NCBI RefSeq assembly: GCF_029887875.1
Contig: NZ_JARXRM010000032.1
Location: 1 to 36,350, forward strand
From: Luteimonas endophytica
GTDB taxonomy: Bacteria > Pseudomonadota > Gammaproteobacteria > Xanthomonadales > Xanthomonadaceae
Direction of reading: 5' to 3'
DNA: 36,350 bases
Shown: piece after piece, positions 9,033-17,970 of the stretch
How positions within the stretch are numbered: the first letter of the stretch is position 1
Layout of the letters: each line of letters opens with the position of its first letter
Program-made: the position numbers and the translations under genes
The notes under the pieces: generated by a model
Databases searched by the model: none
Seen by the model: the letters and a program-made list of their open reading frames with translations, nothing else
What the model was told of the DNA's origin: nothing

Positions 9033-9998
9033 ATGAAGATCTTCCCGCTTACGCTGATCCCCAGCGACACCAAGTTCGATTTCATGCGCCTGCGCTGGAT
9101 CACGCTGAGCCTGGCGCTGGTTGCGCTGGCGGTCTCGCTGGGCGCGGTCGCGGTGAACGGCTTCAACCTCGCGCTGGACTTCACCGGCGGCACCGCGGTC
9201 ACGCTGCGCTTCGAGCAGCCGGCCGACGTCGACTCGGTGCGCGCGCGCATCGCCGAGGCCGGCCACCCCAACGCCCAGGTGCAGACCTTCGGCAGCGGCA
9301 CCGATCTGCTGGTGCGCCTGCGCGCCGAGGAAGAGCAGCTGACCGTCGACCAGAACAGCCAGCTGGTCCAGCAGGTACGCGAGGCGGTGAGCACGCCCGG
9401 CAACCCGGCCCAGGTGCTGAGCAGCGAGTCGATCGGCTCCCAGGTCAGCGCGGAACTGGCGGAGAAGGCCACCGAAGCGGTGCTGTTCGTGCTGGTGGGT
9501 TTCCTGATCTACATCGGCTTCCGCTTCGAGTGGAAGTTCGCGGTGGTGGCTTCGCTGACCACGTTGTTCGACGTCGGCGTGGTGGCCGGATACTTCGCCC
9601 TGAGCGGACGCGAGTTCGACCTCACGGTGCTGGCCGGCCTGCTGGCGGTGATGGGTTTCTCGATCAACGACACCATCGTGGTGTTCGACCGCGTGCGCGA
9701 GAATTTCCGCGCCATGCGCGCGCCACCGCTGGAGGTGTTCAACGCCTCGATCAACCAGACCCTGTCGCGCACCATCATCACCTCGGCGGTGTTCTTCCTG
9801 TCGGTGCTGGCGCTGTACCTGTACGGCGGCGGCTCGCTGGAGGGCCTGGCGCTGACCCAGATGATCGGCGTGATCGTCGGCACCCTGTCTTCGATCCTGA
9901 TCGCCTGCCCGCTGCTGACCGTCGGCTTCCTGAAGGTCACCAAGCAGGACCTGCTGCCGAAGGCGCGCGACGAGGCGGCGTTGGCCAGGAGGCCGTGA
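9033..9998 (+). CDS. secF: protein translocase subunit SecF
   Basis: Partner of SecD in the inner membrane. The 321-residue product begins MKIFPLTLIPSDTKFDFMRLR and has a first membrane segment (LSLALVALAVSLGAVAV). A periplasmic domain follows with the family block NGFNLALDFTGGTAVTLRF. Five further membrane segments include the conserved GFSINDTIVVFDRVRENFR, with the Asp and Arg residues of the SecDF proton path. Length and order match the usual six-segment SecF. It ends the Sec block; the 269 bases before suhB hold one REP-like element and no recognisable terminator. Confidence 0.97.
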   Translation: MKIFPLTLIPSDTKFDFMRLRWITLSLALVALAVSLGAVAVNGFNLALDFTGGTAVTLRFEQPADVDSVRARIAEAGHPNAQVQTFGSGTDLLVRLRAEEEQLTVDQNSQLVQQVREAVSTPGNPAQVLSSESIGSQVSAELAEKATEAVLFVLVGFLIYIGFRFEWKFAVVASLTTLFDVGVVAGYFALSGREFDLTVLAGLLAVMGFSINDTIVVFDRVRENFRAMRAPPLEVFNASINQTLSRTIITSAVFFLSVLALYLYGGGSLEGLALTQMIGVIVGTLSSILIACPLLTVGFLKVTKQDLLPKARDEAALARRP

Positions 9999-10071
9999 CC
10001 GCCGCTGCGTGACCCCGGTCCCGTCCCGGCGCCCGTTCCTTTCGCCAGAACGCCCGGCGCGGCGTTTGCCA

Positions 10072-10101
10072 GTGGGAGCGGCCCATGGCGGCGAAAGCCG
10101 T
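10072..10101. repeat. REP-like intergenic element (degenerate)
   Basis: GTGGGAGCG followed by GCCC-ATGG-CGGCGAAAGCC resembles the short palindromic elements scattered between genes in Xanthomonadaceae and Pseudomonas. A second element beginning with the same nine bases is at 22857. It lies in the 269-base gap between the convergent ends of secF and suhB, a common site for such repeats. The arms here are imperfect. Confidence 0.45.
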
Positions 10102-10267
10102 GCGAGCAGCAGGCGCGGCCGGAAGGTGATTTCACGTGCTGCGGCGACTGCGGGCGTTGCCGGCCGCGCCGGTCTTCGCGTGGATGGCACGCTCCTACGC
10201 GGCGCTGGGGGCGCTCCGCGCTCTGCCTGCGGCGCGCCGACGCCGGCGTTCGCGGCCCAGTTGCTGC

Positions 10268-11098
10268 CTAGGCGAACGCCCGCGCGTAGCCCGACGACAC
10301 GATGGTCTTCTGCAGCGGCTCGGCGATGCGGACGTTGCCGGCCAGCAGCTGGCGCCCGGCGGTGGCGCGCGCGTCCATCGGCCCGGTGCCGGCGCCGCGG
10401 AAATCGCTGACCTTGCCGCCCGCCTCGCGCACCAGCAGCACCCCGGCGGCGATGTCCCAGGGCTTCACCCCGGCCTCGAAGTAGGCGTCGACCCGGCCGC
10501 AGGCCACGTAGGCCAGGTCCAGCGCGGCCGAGCCGGTGCGGCGCACGTCCTCGGCCTCGCGCAGCAGCTCGCGGATGCACTCGAGCTGGGCGCCGGCGCG
10601 CTCGCGCTCGCGCGGCGGGAACCCGGTGGCCAGCATCGCCCCGGACAGCTCGCGGCGTTCGCCGACGCGGATGCGGCGCTCGTTGAGCTGGGCGCCGCTG
10701 CCGCGGCTGGCGGTGAACAGCTCGTTGCGCAGCGGGTCGAAGATCACCCCGTGCAGCGGTTCGCCGTTCTCGACCAGCGCGATCGACACGCACCAGTGCG
10801 GAAAGCCGCGCAGGTAGTTGCTGGTCCCGTCGAGCGGGTCGATCACCCAGGTGAACCGGCTGACGCCACGGTTGCCCTTCCTGGCGCCGCCTTCCTCGCC
10901 GAGGATGGCGTAGTCGGGGTTGGCGCGGTGCAGCTCCTTGATCACCTCGGTCTCGGCCAGGCCGTCGACCTCGCTGGCGTAGTCCATGCGGTCCTTCTCG
11001 ACCACGTTGAGCGCGTCGAGCCGGTGCATGTGCCGCAGCAGCACGTTGCCGCCGGCGCGGGCCGCCTTGACCATGACGTTGACGGCTGGTTTTTGCAT
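10268..11098 (-). CDS. suhB: inositol-1-monophosphatase family protein SuhB
   Basis: Magnesium-dependent phosphatase of the inositol monophosphatase superfamily. In E. coli SuhB also joins the rRNA transcription antitermination complex. The 276-residue product begins [19 protein letters not shown]. Metal-binding motifs are intact: GEEGG (67-71), WVIDPLDGT (84-92) and [17 protein letters not shown] near the C-terminus. The start codon complement is at 11096-11098; upstream in-frame sequence to 11608 is an antisense shadow of trmJ. It is divergent from trmJ across 88 bases, an arrangement also seen in E. coli, which supports both names. Confidence 0.95.
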   Translation of the reverse strand: MQKPAVNVMVKAARAGGNVLLRHMHRLDALNVVEKDRMDYASEVDGLAETEVIKELHRANPDYAILGEEGGARKGNRGVSRFTWVIDPLDGTSNYLRGFPHWCVSIALVENGEPLHGVIFDPLRNELFTASRGSGAQLNERRIRVGERRELSGAMLATGFPPRERERAGAQLECIRELLREAEDVRRTGSAALDLAYVACGRVDAYFEAGVKPWDIAAGVLLVREAGGKVSDFRGAGTGPMDARATAGRQLLAGNVRIAEPLQKTIVSSGYARAFA

Positions 11099-11142
11099 CG
11101 CGGAAGGCTCCGGGCGCGGCAGGGGCGGGCAGGGGAAAAGAA

Positions 11143-11166
11143 CGCGCCGGCGCAGGGGCCGGCGCG
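11143..11166. other. 9-bp perfect inverted repeat between suhB and trmJ
   Basis: CGCGCCGGC (11143-11151) and GCCGGCGCG (11158-11166) flank a 6-base spacer in the 88-base divergent promoter region. It could be an operator or a leader hairpin in either transcript. In a GC-rich genome short GC palindromes are frequent, so function is unproven. Confidence 0.5.
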
Positions 11167-11186
11167 CGCAGTTTACCATTGGCGGC

Positions 11187-11957
11187 ATGCAGGCCACCCC
11201 GCACCCCGCCCAGCGCATCCGCATCGTCCTGGTCGGCACCCAGCACCCGGGCAACATCGGCGCCGCCGCCCGGGCGATGAAGACCATGGGGCTGGCGCGG
11301 CTGGCGCTGGTGGCGCCGCAGCGCTTCCCCCACGCCGACGCCGAGGCGATGGCCGCCGGCGCCGCCGACGTGCTCGAGGGCGCCGAGCGCCACGACGACC
11401 TGGCCGCCGCGGTCGCCGACTGCGGCCTGGTGCTGGGCTGCACCGCGCGCGACCGCCGCATCGCCCTGGAGCAGCAGGCGCCACGCGAGGCCGCGGCGCG
11501 GGCGGTGGAAGCGGCCGGCGAGGCGATCGAGGTGGCGCTGGTGTTCGGCCGCGAGCGCACCGGCCTGGAGAACGCCGAGCTGCAGCTCTGCCACGCCGCG
11601 GTGCACATTCCCGCCGATCCCGGCTACAGCTCCTTGAATCTCGCCGCGGCCGTGCAGGTGCTGGCGTACGAGCTGCGCCTGGCGCTGCTGGCGCGGGCCG
11701 GCACGGTCGCGGCCGGTGCCGCCCCGCGCGCCGAACCGCCGGCCAGCCACGCCGAGATGGAAGGCTTCTTCGCCCAGCTCGCCGAGACCCTGGACGCGAT
11801 CGATTTCCACAAGGGCCGCACCCCGGAGGCCGCGATGCACAAGCTGCGCCGCCTGTTCCTGCGCTGCCGCCCGGACGCGCGCGAGGTAAGGCTGCTGCGC
11901 GGGGTGCTCGCCGACGCGCAGCGCATGGCCCGGCTCGCCGACGGACGCGGGGAGTGA
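11187..11957 (+). CDS. trmJ: tRNA (cytidine/uridine-2'-O-)-methyltransferase TrmJ
   Basis: SPOUT-class methyltransferase that modifies the 2'-hydroxyl of position 32 in tRNA using S-adenosylmethionine. The 256-residue product starts [20 protein letters not shown]. Family blocks are present in order: [20 protein letters not shown], the knot motifs [14 protein letters not shown] and [19 protein letters not shown]. An alpha-helical C-terminal extension follows ([18 protein letters not shown]), as in TrmJ. The ATG at 11187 fits where family similarity begins. A TACCAT at 11174-11179 is too close to be a confident -10 box unless the message is nearly leaderless. Confidence 0.94.
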   Translation: MQATPHPAQRIRIVLVGTQHPGNIGAAARAMKTMGLARLALVAPQRFPHADAEAMAAGAADVLEGAERHDDLAAAVADCGLVLGCTARDRRIALEQQAPREAAARAVEAAGEAIEVALVFGRERTGLENAELQLCHAAVHIPADPGYSSLNLAAAVQVLAYELRLALLARAGTVAAGAAPRAEPPASHAEMEGFFAQLAETLDAIDFHKGRTPEAAMHKLRRLFLRCRPDAREVRLLRGVLADAQRMARLADGRGE

Positions 11958-12036
11958 GCCGGGATTCTGCGGGATGCTGTCGTGGGGTGGCGGTTTCGGC
12001 TAGTCTCCCGCTGCCGCCCCGATCGATGAAGTCCGC

Positions 12037-12963
12037 TTGACCACGCCCGCCCGCCAGCTGTGCCGTCTGTTGTGCGGGCTGGTCCTCGCCGGGCTGGCGA
12101 CCCTCCCGGCCGTGGGCTCCGACCGCCACGTGCTGGTGCTGGGGCGGATCACCGACGACCCGGCGGCGCACTACGAGCAGCTCAAGCCCCTGCTCGACTA
12201 CGTGGTCCCGCGCATGGCCGACGTCGGCATCCGCGAAGGGCGGATCCTGATGGCCCGCGACCCGCAGCAGATGCAGAGCTACCTGCGCCGCGGCCGGGTC
12301 GACTGGGTCACCGAGACCTCGGCCAGCGCCATGCTGTTGCAGCAGCGCGCCGGCGCCGTGCCGCTGCTGCTGACCGAGCGCACCGGCGTCAGCCGCTATC
12401 GCACCGTGTTCTTCGCCCGCCGCGACAGCGGCATCGAATCGCTCGACGACCTGCGCGGGCGCAGCGTGGCGTTCCAGAACCGCGCTTCCACCAGCGCGTA
12501 CTTCGTCCCCGCGGTGGAGCTGCTGGAGCGCGACCTGCCGCTGGAGATCCTGCTCTCGCCGCTGGACCGTCCCTCGATGGATTCGGTCGGCTACCTGTTC
12601 GCGCGCTCCGAGGCCAACATCTCCACCTGGGTCCACAAGCGCCTGGTCGACGTCGGCGCCATGAGCAACCTGGACTGGGACAATCCCCGGGCGATGCCGC
12701 CTTCGTACCGTCGCGATCTCAGGATCCTGCACCAGACCCCCGATTACCCGCGCGCGCTGGAGATGGTCCGCGGCGACCTCGATCCCGCGGTGCAGGCGCG
12801 GCTGCGCCAGGTGCTGCTGGAGGCGGCAGGCGATCCCGACGCCGCCGAGGCGCTGCTGGGGTTCTTCCAGACCACCCGCTTCCTGGCGCTGGACGCCCAG
12901 GCCGGGGAGGAGCTCGAGTACCTGCGCAAGGCGGTGGCGCGGGTGAGCGCGGAAATCGAATGA
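12037..12963 (+). CDS. PhnD-like periplasmic substrate-binding protein
   Basis: The 308-residue product has a signal peptide (RLLCGLVLAGLATLPAVGS) followed by a phosphate/phosphite/phosphonate-type binding-protein fold. Family patterns are AAHYEQLKPLLDYV, the internal block QMQSYLRRGRVDWVTETSASAMLL and the oxyanion-site region DLRGRSVAFQNRASTSAYFVP. The start is TTG at 12037; an in-frame ATG is lacking nearby, and a second TTG at 12070 would shorten the signal peptide. No permease or ATPase is adjacent. Instead the stop overlaps the start of a membrane GGDEF-EAL protein by four bases. The likely role is therefore a soluble ligand sensor that reports to that protein rather than import. The ligand cannot be named; phosphonate is only the family label. 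Confidence 0.8.
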   Translation: MTTPARQLCRLLCGLVLAGLATLPAVGSDRHVLVLGRITDDPAAHYEQLKPLLDYVVPRMADVGIREGRILMARDPQQMQSYLRRGRVDWVTETSASAMLLQQRAGAVPLLLTERTGVSRYRTVFFARRDSGIESLDDLRGRSVAFQNRASTSAYFVPAVELLERDLPLEILLSPLDRPSMDSVGYLFARSEANISTWVHKRLVDVGAMSNLDWDNPRAMPPSYRRDLRILHQTPDYPRALEMVRGDLDPAVQARLRQVLLEAAGDPDAAEALLGFFQTTRFLALDAQAGEELEYLRKAVARVSAEIE

Positions 12964-15080
12964 GCATGCGCTACGGCCTGTACGCGCGCTCGGTCACGGT
13001 GCTGCTGGCGGCCATGCTGATCACCCTGGCGGTGATCGTGCTGATCCTGCAGCGCCAGGACGGGATGCGCGACGAGATGCTGGCCCACAGCCGCGATTCG
13101 CTTCACGGCCTGGTGTTCAGCCGCCTGCGCGCGCAGGGCGAAGGCCAGGCCGAGCGCCTGGCGGCCAGCCTGGTCAACCCGCTGTACTACTTCGACCTCG
13201 ATGCGATCGGCGCGGCCATCGCCCAGGTGCAGCGCCAGCCCGACGTCGACTACGTGATCGTCTACTCGGCCGCCGGCGAGGTGATCCACGACGGCTCCCG
13301 CGACATCGCCACCTACGGCCAGGTCATGGACGACGTCTTCGCCCGCGACGCCGTCGCCGCGGATGCGGTGCGGGTGCAGAGCGACGACCGCGTGTTCGAT
13401 GTCGCCGCGCCGGTGCGGATCGGCGAGGAGAAGCTCGGCGGCGTGCGGATCGGCTATTCGCTCGATTCTGTGCGCGCCGACGAGAACCGCGCCACTGCGG
13501 TGCTGCGCGACAGCCTGCAGGAGATCGGCCGCCGCCACCTGCAGTGGGTGTTGCTGCTGCTGGCCGCTCTGGTGCTGCTGGGCGTGGCGATGAGCGTGAT
13601 CGTGCAGCGCGCGCTGGTGCGCCCGATCCGGCTGCTGGCCGAAGCCGCGCGCGAGATCGAGGCCGGCAACTTCAGCGCTGAGGTCCCGGCCAGCCGGCGC
13701 AACGACGAGGTCGGCGACCTGATGCGCGGGTTCCGGCGGATGGGCGAGAGCATCGTCCGCCACGACCGCGACATCCGCCGCATGGCCTACACCGACATCC
13801 TGACCGGGCTGGCCAACCGGCTGGCGTTCCGCGAGATCCTCGACCAGCGCATGATCCAGTCGCAGGGCGCGGCGCGGCGCCTGGCGCTTCTGTTCACCGA
13901 CATCGACGACTTCAAGCGCGTCAACGACACCCTCGGCCACGACGCCGGCGACGAGGTGCTGGTGAGCTTCGCCGAGCGCATCCGCAACACCGTCGAACGC
14001 GAGGGCGGCGACGGCGCGCTGCTGGCGCGCTTCGGCGGCGACGAGTTCGTGATCCTGGTGGAGGCGACCGACGGCGATATCCGCGAGCGTGCCAGCCGCC
14101 TGGCCGCGCGGCTGGTCGAGGAGCTGGGGCGGCCGATCGCGATCGAGCAGCGCCAGGTGTTCCTGGGCATCTCGATCGGCGTGACCCTGTTCCCCGAGGA
14201 CGCCTCCGGCGCGACCATGCTGATGAAGAACGCCGACATCGCCATGTACCAGGCGAAACTGGCCGGCAAGAACTGCTACCGCTTCTACAGCCGGGCGATG
14301 GACCAGGCGGTGGAGCGGCGGGTGCGGATGGAGCAGGACCTGCGCGGCGCCTGGGAGCGCGGCGAACTCAGCCTGGTTTACCAGCCGGTGTTCCGGATGG
14401 CCGACAACCGCCTGCTCGGGGCCGAGGCGCTGCTGCGCTGGAAGCACCCGACCCAGGGCATGGTGGCCCCGTCGATCTTCATCGAGGTGGCCGAGCAGAG
14501 CGGGCTGATCGAGACGCTGGGCCCGGCGGTGCTGCGCGCCGCCTGCATCGACGCGACCCGCTGGCACCGCGAACTCGGCCACGACGAGCTGTTCGTGGCG
14601 GTGAACGTCTCGCCGCGGCAGCTGCGGGCCGGCAACCTGGCGCGCCAGATCGAGGACGTGCTGCGCGAGACCGGGATGGCGCCGCGGCGCCTGCACCTGG
14701 AGCTCACCGAGACCGCCGTGATCGGCGACGAACTGCAGATCAGCAGCCTGCTCACGCGCCTGCGCGAGTCCGGGGTACAGGTGTGGCTGGACGACTTCGG
14801 CACCGGCTTCTCCGGCCTGAGCCACCTGCGCCGGGTGCCGATCGACGGGGTCAAGATCGACCGCAGCTTCGTCGCCGACGTGCTCCGCGATCCCGACGAC
14901 CTGGCCCTGACCACCGCGATCATCGCCATGGCGCATTCGCTGGGCATGACCGTGGTGGCGGAGGGCGTGGAGCAGGAGGGCCAGTTCGAGGTGCTGCGCG
15001 AACGCGGCTGCGACCTCGCCCAGGGCTACTGGCTCGGCCACCCGATGAGCTCGCAGGAGCTGGCGCGGCTGATCGGCTGA
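12960..15080 (+). CDS. membrane-bound GGDEF-EAL protein with HAMP domain
   Basis: The 706-residue product is a c-di-GMP enzyme anchored in the inner membrane. Residues 11-30 and about 195-216 are membrane segments flanking a periplasmic sensor region of roughly 160 residues. A HAMP linker follows (PIRLLAEAAREIEAGNF onwards). The GGDEF domain (about 275-430) has an intact GGDEF at 359-363 and lacks an RxxD inhibitory site at the usual position. The EAL domain (about 450-700) retains E489 in GAEALLRW, DDFGTG (611-616) and VAEGVE with E668, so both activities are possible. ATGA overlap with the upstream binding-protein gene suggests coupled translation and a two-part sensor. Which activity dominates cannot be read from sequence. 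Confidence 0.93.
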   Translation: MSMRYGLYARSVTVLLAAMLITLAVIVLILQRQDGMRDEMLAHSRDSLHGLVFSRLRAQGEGQAERLAASLVNPLYYFDLDAIGAAIAQVQRQPDVDYVIVYSAAGEVIHDGSRDIATYGQVMDDVFARDAVAADAVRVQSDDRVFDVAAPVRIGEEKLGGVRIGYSLDSVRADENRATAVLRDSLQEIGRRHLQWVLLLLAALVLLGVAMSVIVQRALVRPIRLLAEAAREIEAGNFSAEVPASRRNDEVGDLMRGFRRMGESIVRHDRDIRRMAYTDILTGLANRLAFREILDQRMIQSQGAARRLALLFTDIDDFKRVNDTLGHDAGDEVLVSFAERIRNTVEREGGDGALLARFGGDEFVILVEATDGDIRERASRLAARLVEELGRPIAIEQRQVFLGISIGVTLFPEDASGATMLMKNADIAMYQAKLAGKNCYRFYSRAMDQAVERRVRMEQDLRGAWERGELSLVYQPVFRMADNRLLGAEALLRWKHPTQGMVAPSIFIEVAEQSGLIETLGPAVLRAACIDATRWHRELGHDELFVAVNVSPRQLRAGNLARQIEDVLRETGMAPRRLHLELTETAVIGDELQISSLLTRLRESGVQVWLDDFGTGFSGLSHLRRVPIDGVKIDRSFVADVLRDPDDLALTTAIIAMAHSLGMTVVAEGVEQEGQFEVLRERGCDLAQGYWLGHPMSSQELARLIG

Positions 15081-15105
15081 CGGCGCGAAGGCCGTGCCCG
15101 GGGAC

Positions 15106-15762
15106 TCAGAACAGCATCCCGATCCAGTTGGCCGCGGCCGCGGCCAGGCTTCCGCTGAGCACGCCGAACACCGCGATGGCGACCACGCCCAGGCCCCAGG
15201 CCGCCAGCATCAACGCGCCGTCGCGCTCCAGCAGCGCCAGCGCGAACAGCAGCAGCAGCGCGCCGAACAGGTAGTTGGTGAAGGGGATCGGCAGGGCCAG
15301 CAGGATGCCGAGCACCACCAGCAGCAGGCCGGTGAACATGGCAGCCGCACGATGCGCGAGCACCGCGTCCAGGCGCGGCCGGACCAGGTGTTCCAGGCGC
15401 TCCAGCCAGGGCGAGATGCGGCGCTCGAACCTCAGCAGGGTGCGGCGGTGCGGCCCGCGGCGGGCGATGAAGCGCGGCAGCCACGGCCGCCGCAGCCCGG
15501 CCAGCAGCTGCAGGCCGATGAACACGGTGAGCGGGCCGGCGATCGCGCCGGCCAGGCCGGGAATGGGGATGAAGGAGGGGACCGCGGCGATGAACAGCAG
15601 CATCCCGAACACGCGCTTGCCGAGGCCCGACAGCAGCTCACGCAGCTCCAGCAGCTCGTCGGGGTCGCCGACCGCGTAGGCGGCCAGCAGTGCGCGCACG
15701 CCGGCCTCCGGCGAGGCGTGCCAGCGCCTGCTCCCGGCGCCGGGGCTGTCCTCATCGCTCAT
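15106..15762 (-). CDS. ExoD-family membrane protein
   Basis: The 218-residue product matches the ExoD family, named for a Rhizobium gene needed for exopolysaccharide production; its biochemical role is unknown. It shows GLGKRVFGMLLFIAAVPSFI, PIPGLAGAIAGPLTVFIGLQ, and the typical LGILLALPIPFTNYLFGALL. There are about four to five hydrophobic segments. The start overlaps the end of the upstream CNNM/CorC-type gene by 11 bases, so the two are cotranscribed. Its end is convergent with the GGDEF-EAL gene, 25 bases away. Confidence 0.85.
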   Translation of the reverse strand: MSDEDSPGAGSRRWHASPEAGVRALLAAYAVGDPDELLELRELLSGLGKRVFGMLLFIAAVPSFIPIPGLAGAIAGPLTVFIGLQLLAGLRRPWLPRFIARRGPHRRTLLRFERRISPWLERLEHLVRPRLDAVLAHRAAAMFTGLLLVVLGILLALPIPFTNYLFGALLLLFALALLERDGALMLAAWGLGVVAIAVFGVLSGSLAAAAANWIGMLF

Positions 15763-17062
15763 CGTCGGCGTCCGCCTCCGGCGGGGGCTGCAGCAGCAGC
15801 TTGTCCACGCGCGGGCCGTCCAGGTCCACCACCTCGATGCGCCAGCCGTTCCACTCGAACCATTCGCCGGTGTTGGGGATGCGGCCGAACCTGGCGATCA
15901 CCATGCCGGCCGCGGTGTGGTAGTCGTGCTCGTCCTCGCCGGGCAGGGGCCCGCCGCCGAGCAGTTCGCGCACGTTGTCGACGGTGAGGCCGCCGTCGAC
16001 CAGCAGCGACCCGTCCTCGCGCGCGGTGACCAGCGGGGTGGCGTCGGCGCCCTCGCCGGTCTGGGTGCGACCGATCACCGCCTCGAGCAGGTCGTTGACG
16101 GTGATCAGGCCGGTGACGTCGCCGTACTCGTCGACCACCAGCGCCAGCGACTGCTGCTCCTCGCGGAAGATCTCCAGCAGCTTCAGCGCCGGGGTGGACT
16201 CGGAGACGAACAGGGCGTCGCGCAGGTACTTGAACAGGTCGAATTCGCGCTCGTCGATGCGGTCGAGCAGCGACTTGACCTCGAGCACGCCGAGCACGTC
16301 GGCGTCGCTGTCGCGGTAGACCGGGTAGCGCGAGAACGGGGTCTGCCGCATCACCGCCAGGTTCTCCTCGAAACTCTCGCCGGCGTCGAGCCAGGCGATG
16401 CGGGTGCGCGGGGTCATCAGGCTTTCGGCGCTGCGGTCGCCCAGCCGCAGCACCCGGTTCATCATGTTGCGCTCGTCGGCGTCGATGACCCCCTGCTCGT
16501 GGCTCTCGCTCACCAGCAGCCGGATCTCCTCTTCGCTGACGTGCGCCGCCTGGCTGTCGGACAGCCGCAGCAGGCGCAGCGCGCCGCGCACGCTGGCGCT
16601 GAGCAGCCAGACCGCGGGCGTGGCGGCGCGGGCGATGGCGTGCATCGGCAGCGCCACCACCGCCGCCACGCGCTCGGGCGCCAGCAGCGCGAGGCGCTTG
16701 GGCAGCAGCTCGCCGAGCACGATGGTCAGGTAGGTGATCAGGCCGACCGCCAGCACCAGCCCGAGGGTCGGCGCGGAGTCGCCGAGCGCCGGGACGGTGG
16801 CGGCCAGCCACAGGCCGATCGAATGGCCGATCGCGTCGCCGCCGAACATGCCGGTGAGGATGCCGATCAGGGTGATCCCGACCTGCACCGTCGACAGGAA
16901 GCTCTCCGGGTGCTCGGCCAGCTGCAGGGCCTGGCGCGCCGCGCGGCTCTCCGCCGCCCGCTGCTTCAGCCGCGCCTTGCGCGAGGTGACCACCGACATC
17001 TCCGACAGCGCGAAGAACGCGTTGCAGGCGATCAGCACCAGGACGATCAGGAATTCCAGCAT
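15752..17062 (-). CDS. CNNM/CorC-type membrane protein (DUF21, CBS pair, CorC_HlyC domain)
   Basis: Often labelled haemolysin-related; family members act in divalent cation (magnesium/cobalt) efflux or homeostasis. The 436-residue product has an N-terminal DUF21 membrane domain (about 1-195, starting MLEFLIVLVLIACNAFFALS). A CBS-domain pair follows (about 215-340; MTPRTRIAWLD, SRYPVYRDSDADVLGVLEVK, VVDEYGDVTGLITVNDLLE). The CorC_HlyC domain (about 355-430) contains AGMVIARFGRIPNTGE. All parts are present and the length is normal. It leads a two-gene operon with the ExoD-like gene. Substrate is not evident from sequence. Confidence 0.9.
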   Translation of the reverse strand: MLEFLIVLVLIACNAFFALSEMSVVTSRKARLKQRAAESRAARQALQLAEHPESFLSTVQVGITLIGILTGMFGGDAIGHSIGLWLAATVPALGDSAPTLGLVLAVGLITYLTIVLGELLPKRLALLAPERVAAVVALPMHAIARAATPAVWLLSASVRGALRLLRLSDSQAAHVSEEEIRLLVSESHEQGVIDADERNMMNRVLRLGDRSAESLMTPRTRIAWLDAGESFEENLAVMRQTPFSRYPVYRDSDADVLGVLEVKSLLDRIDEREFDLFKYLRDALFVSESTPALKLLEIFREEQQSLALVVDEYGDVTGLITVNDLLEAVIGRTQTGEGADATPLVTAREDGSLLVDGGLTVDNVRELLGGGPLPGEDEHDYHTAAGMVIARFGRIPNTGEWFEWNGWRIEVVDLDGPRVDKLLLQPPPEADADDER

Positions 17063-17241
17063 CCGCCGGATTCCAGGTGCGGGGCGGGGCCGGGGGGCGG
17101 TGCGCCGGTGCGGACGAGCGGAAGGCGGGGGGGCGGTCTGGAGTCGTCTTCCATCGTGGTCGCGGGCGCGGCAGCGCGGCTGGAGATCATAGCAGGGGCG
17201 GGGCGGGGCGGGCCGGCGCGGCCGGCCGGCGGGCCCGAAAC

Positions 17242-17281
17242 ATGACAGTGGCGGGAAATTCCGTCATGAAAGCTTCATAAT
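17242..17281 (+). promoter_or_regulatory. candidate promoter with Pho-box-like repeats upstream of the phosphate transporter genes
   Basis: CCGTCAT (17261-17267) and GCTTCAT (17272-17278) are spaced 11 bases apart with GAAA between, the layout of a PhoB box, but only the first half matches CTGTCAT well. A perfect CTGTCAT half is present on the minus strand at 17242-17248, making an ATGAC/GTCAT inverted pair. CATAAT (17276-17281) could be the -10 box, but then the second half-site overlaps it, unlike usual PhoB sites. The rest of the 271-base divergent gap is a GC-rich run with nested GGCCGG words. Confidence 0.35.
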
Positions 17282-17333
17282 TCGCGCCCGGAAGCCCCCG
17301 GCGGACCGCCCTGGGCATCGCAAGGTCCTGTCC

Positions 17334-17960
17334 ATGCTCTCCCTGCAAACCATCTTCGGCCGCGGCAACCAGTTCTACACCCTGCTCGAGGAGGCCGCGG
17401 TGGCGGCCCACGACGCCGCCCGGGCGCTGCACGTGATGCTGCGCGAATCGGACCGCCAGCCGGCGCTGGACGCGTTCCGCCTGGCGCGGCTGCGCGAGCG
17501 CGAGGTCTCCAACCGGATCAGCCAGGAGCTGGTGGACAGCTTCATCACCCCGATCGAGCGCGAGGACATCGAGGCGCTCGGCTCGGCGCTCTACAAGATC
17601 CCCAAGCAGATCGAGAAGTTCGCCGACCGCTACTCCCTGGCCATCCCGCATCTCGAGCACATCGACTTCGCCCCGCGCGCGGCGATGCTCGAGCAGGCCG
17701 CCGGGGTGGTGGTGAAGATGGTGCGCGACCTGAAGCGAATGAAGCTGGAGCCGATGAAGGCGCTCGGCGACGAACTGCGCACCATCGAGAACGAGGCCGA
17801 CCGGCTGATGCTGGAGCTCTACGGCGACATCTACTCCGGCAGGCTCGATCCGCTGCAGATGTTCCTGCTCAAGGAATTCTTCGAGATCCTCGAGAAGGCC
17901 ATCGACCGCTGCCGCGAGGCCGGCGTGGTGGCCTACGAAATCGTGCTGAAGAATTCCTGA
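17334..17960 (+). CDS. DUF47 (PhoU-like) phosphate transport accessory protein
   Basis: The 208-residue, mostly helical product starts MLSLQTIFGRGNQFYTLLEE, the opening typical of DUF47 proteins. These proteins resemble PhoU and usually sit directly before a PiT phosphate transporter. Charged helices such as ALYKIPKQIEKFADRY and ALGDELRTIENEADRLM fit the family. The stop is 10 bases before the pit start, so the two form an operon. The role is inferred as regulation or gating of the transporter. Confidence 0.9.
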   Translation: MLSLQTIFGRGNQFYTLLEEAAVAAHDAARALHVMLRESDRQPALDAFRLARLREREVSNRISQELVDSFITPIEREDIEALGSALYKIPKQIEKFADRYSLAIPHLEHIDFAPRAAMLEQAAGVVVKMVRDLKRMKLEPMKALGDELRTIENEADRLMLELYGDIYSGRLDPLQMFLLKEFFEILEKAIDRCREAGVVAYEIVLKNS

Positions 17961-17970
17961 GGGGCCGGGG

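Noticed and set aside
7040..9472. An 810-residue minus-strand frame opposite secD and secF
   Set aside because: SecD and SecF on the plus strand are unmistakable; the opposite frame is low-complexity His/Val/Asp-rich sequence.
10009..10267. A gene between secF and suhB
   Set aside because: The plus-strand frames here continue antisense into suhB and have no motif. Only a REP-like element is supportable.
9000..11840. A 946-residue minus-strand frame running under secF, suhB and trmJ
   Set aside because: It crosses three well-identified genes in the wrong frame and has no recognisable motif.
12037..12963. Calling the PhnD-like gene part of a phosphonate uptake operon
   Set aside because: No permease, ATPase or C-P lyase gene is present; the only operon partner is the GGDEF-EAL protein.
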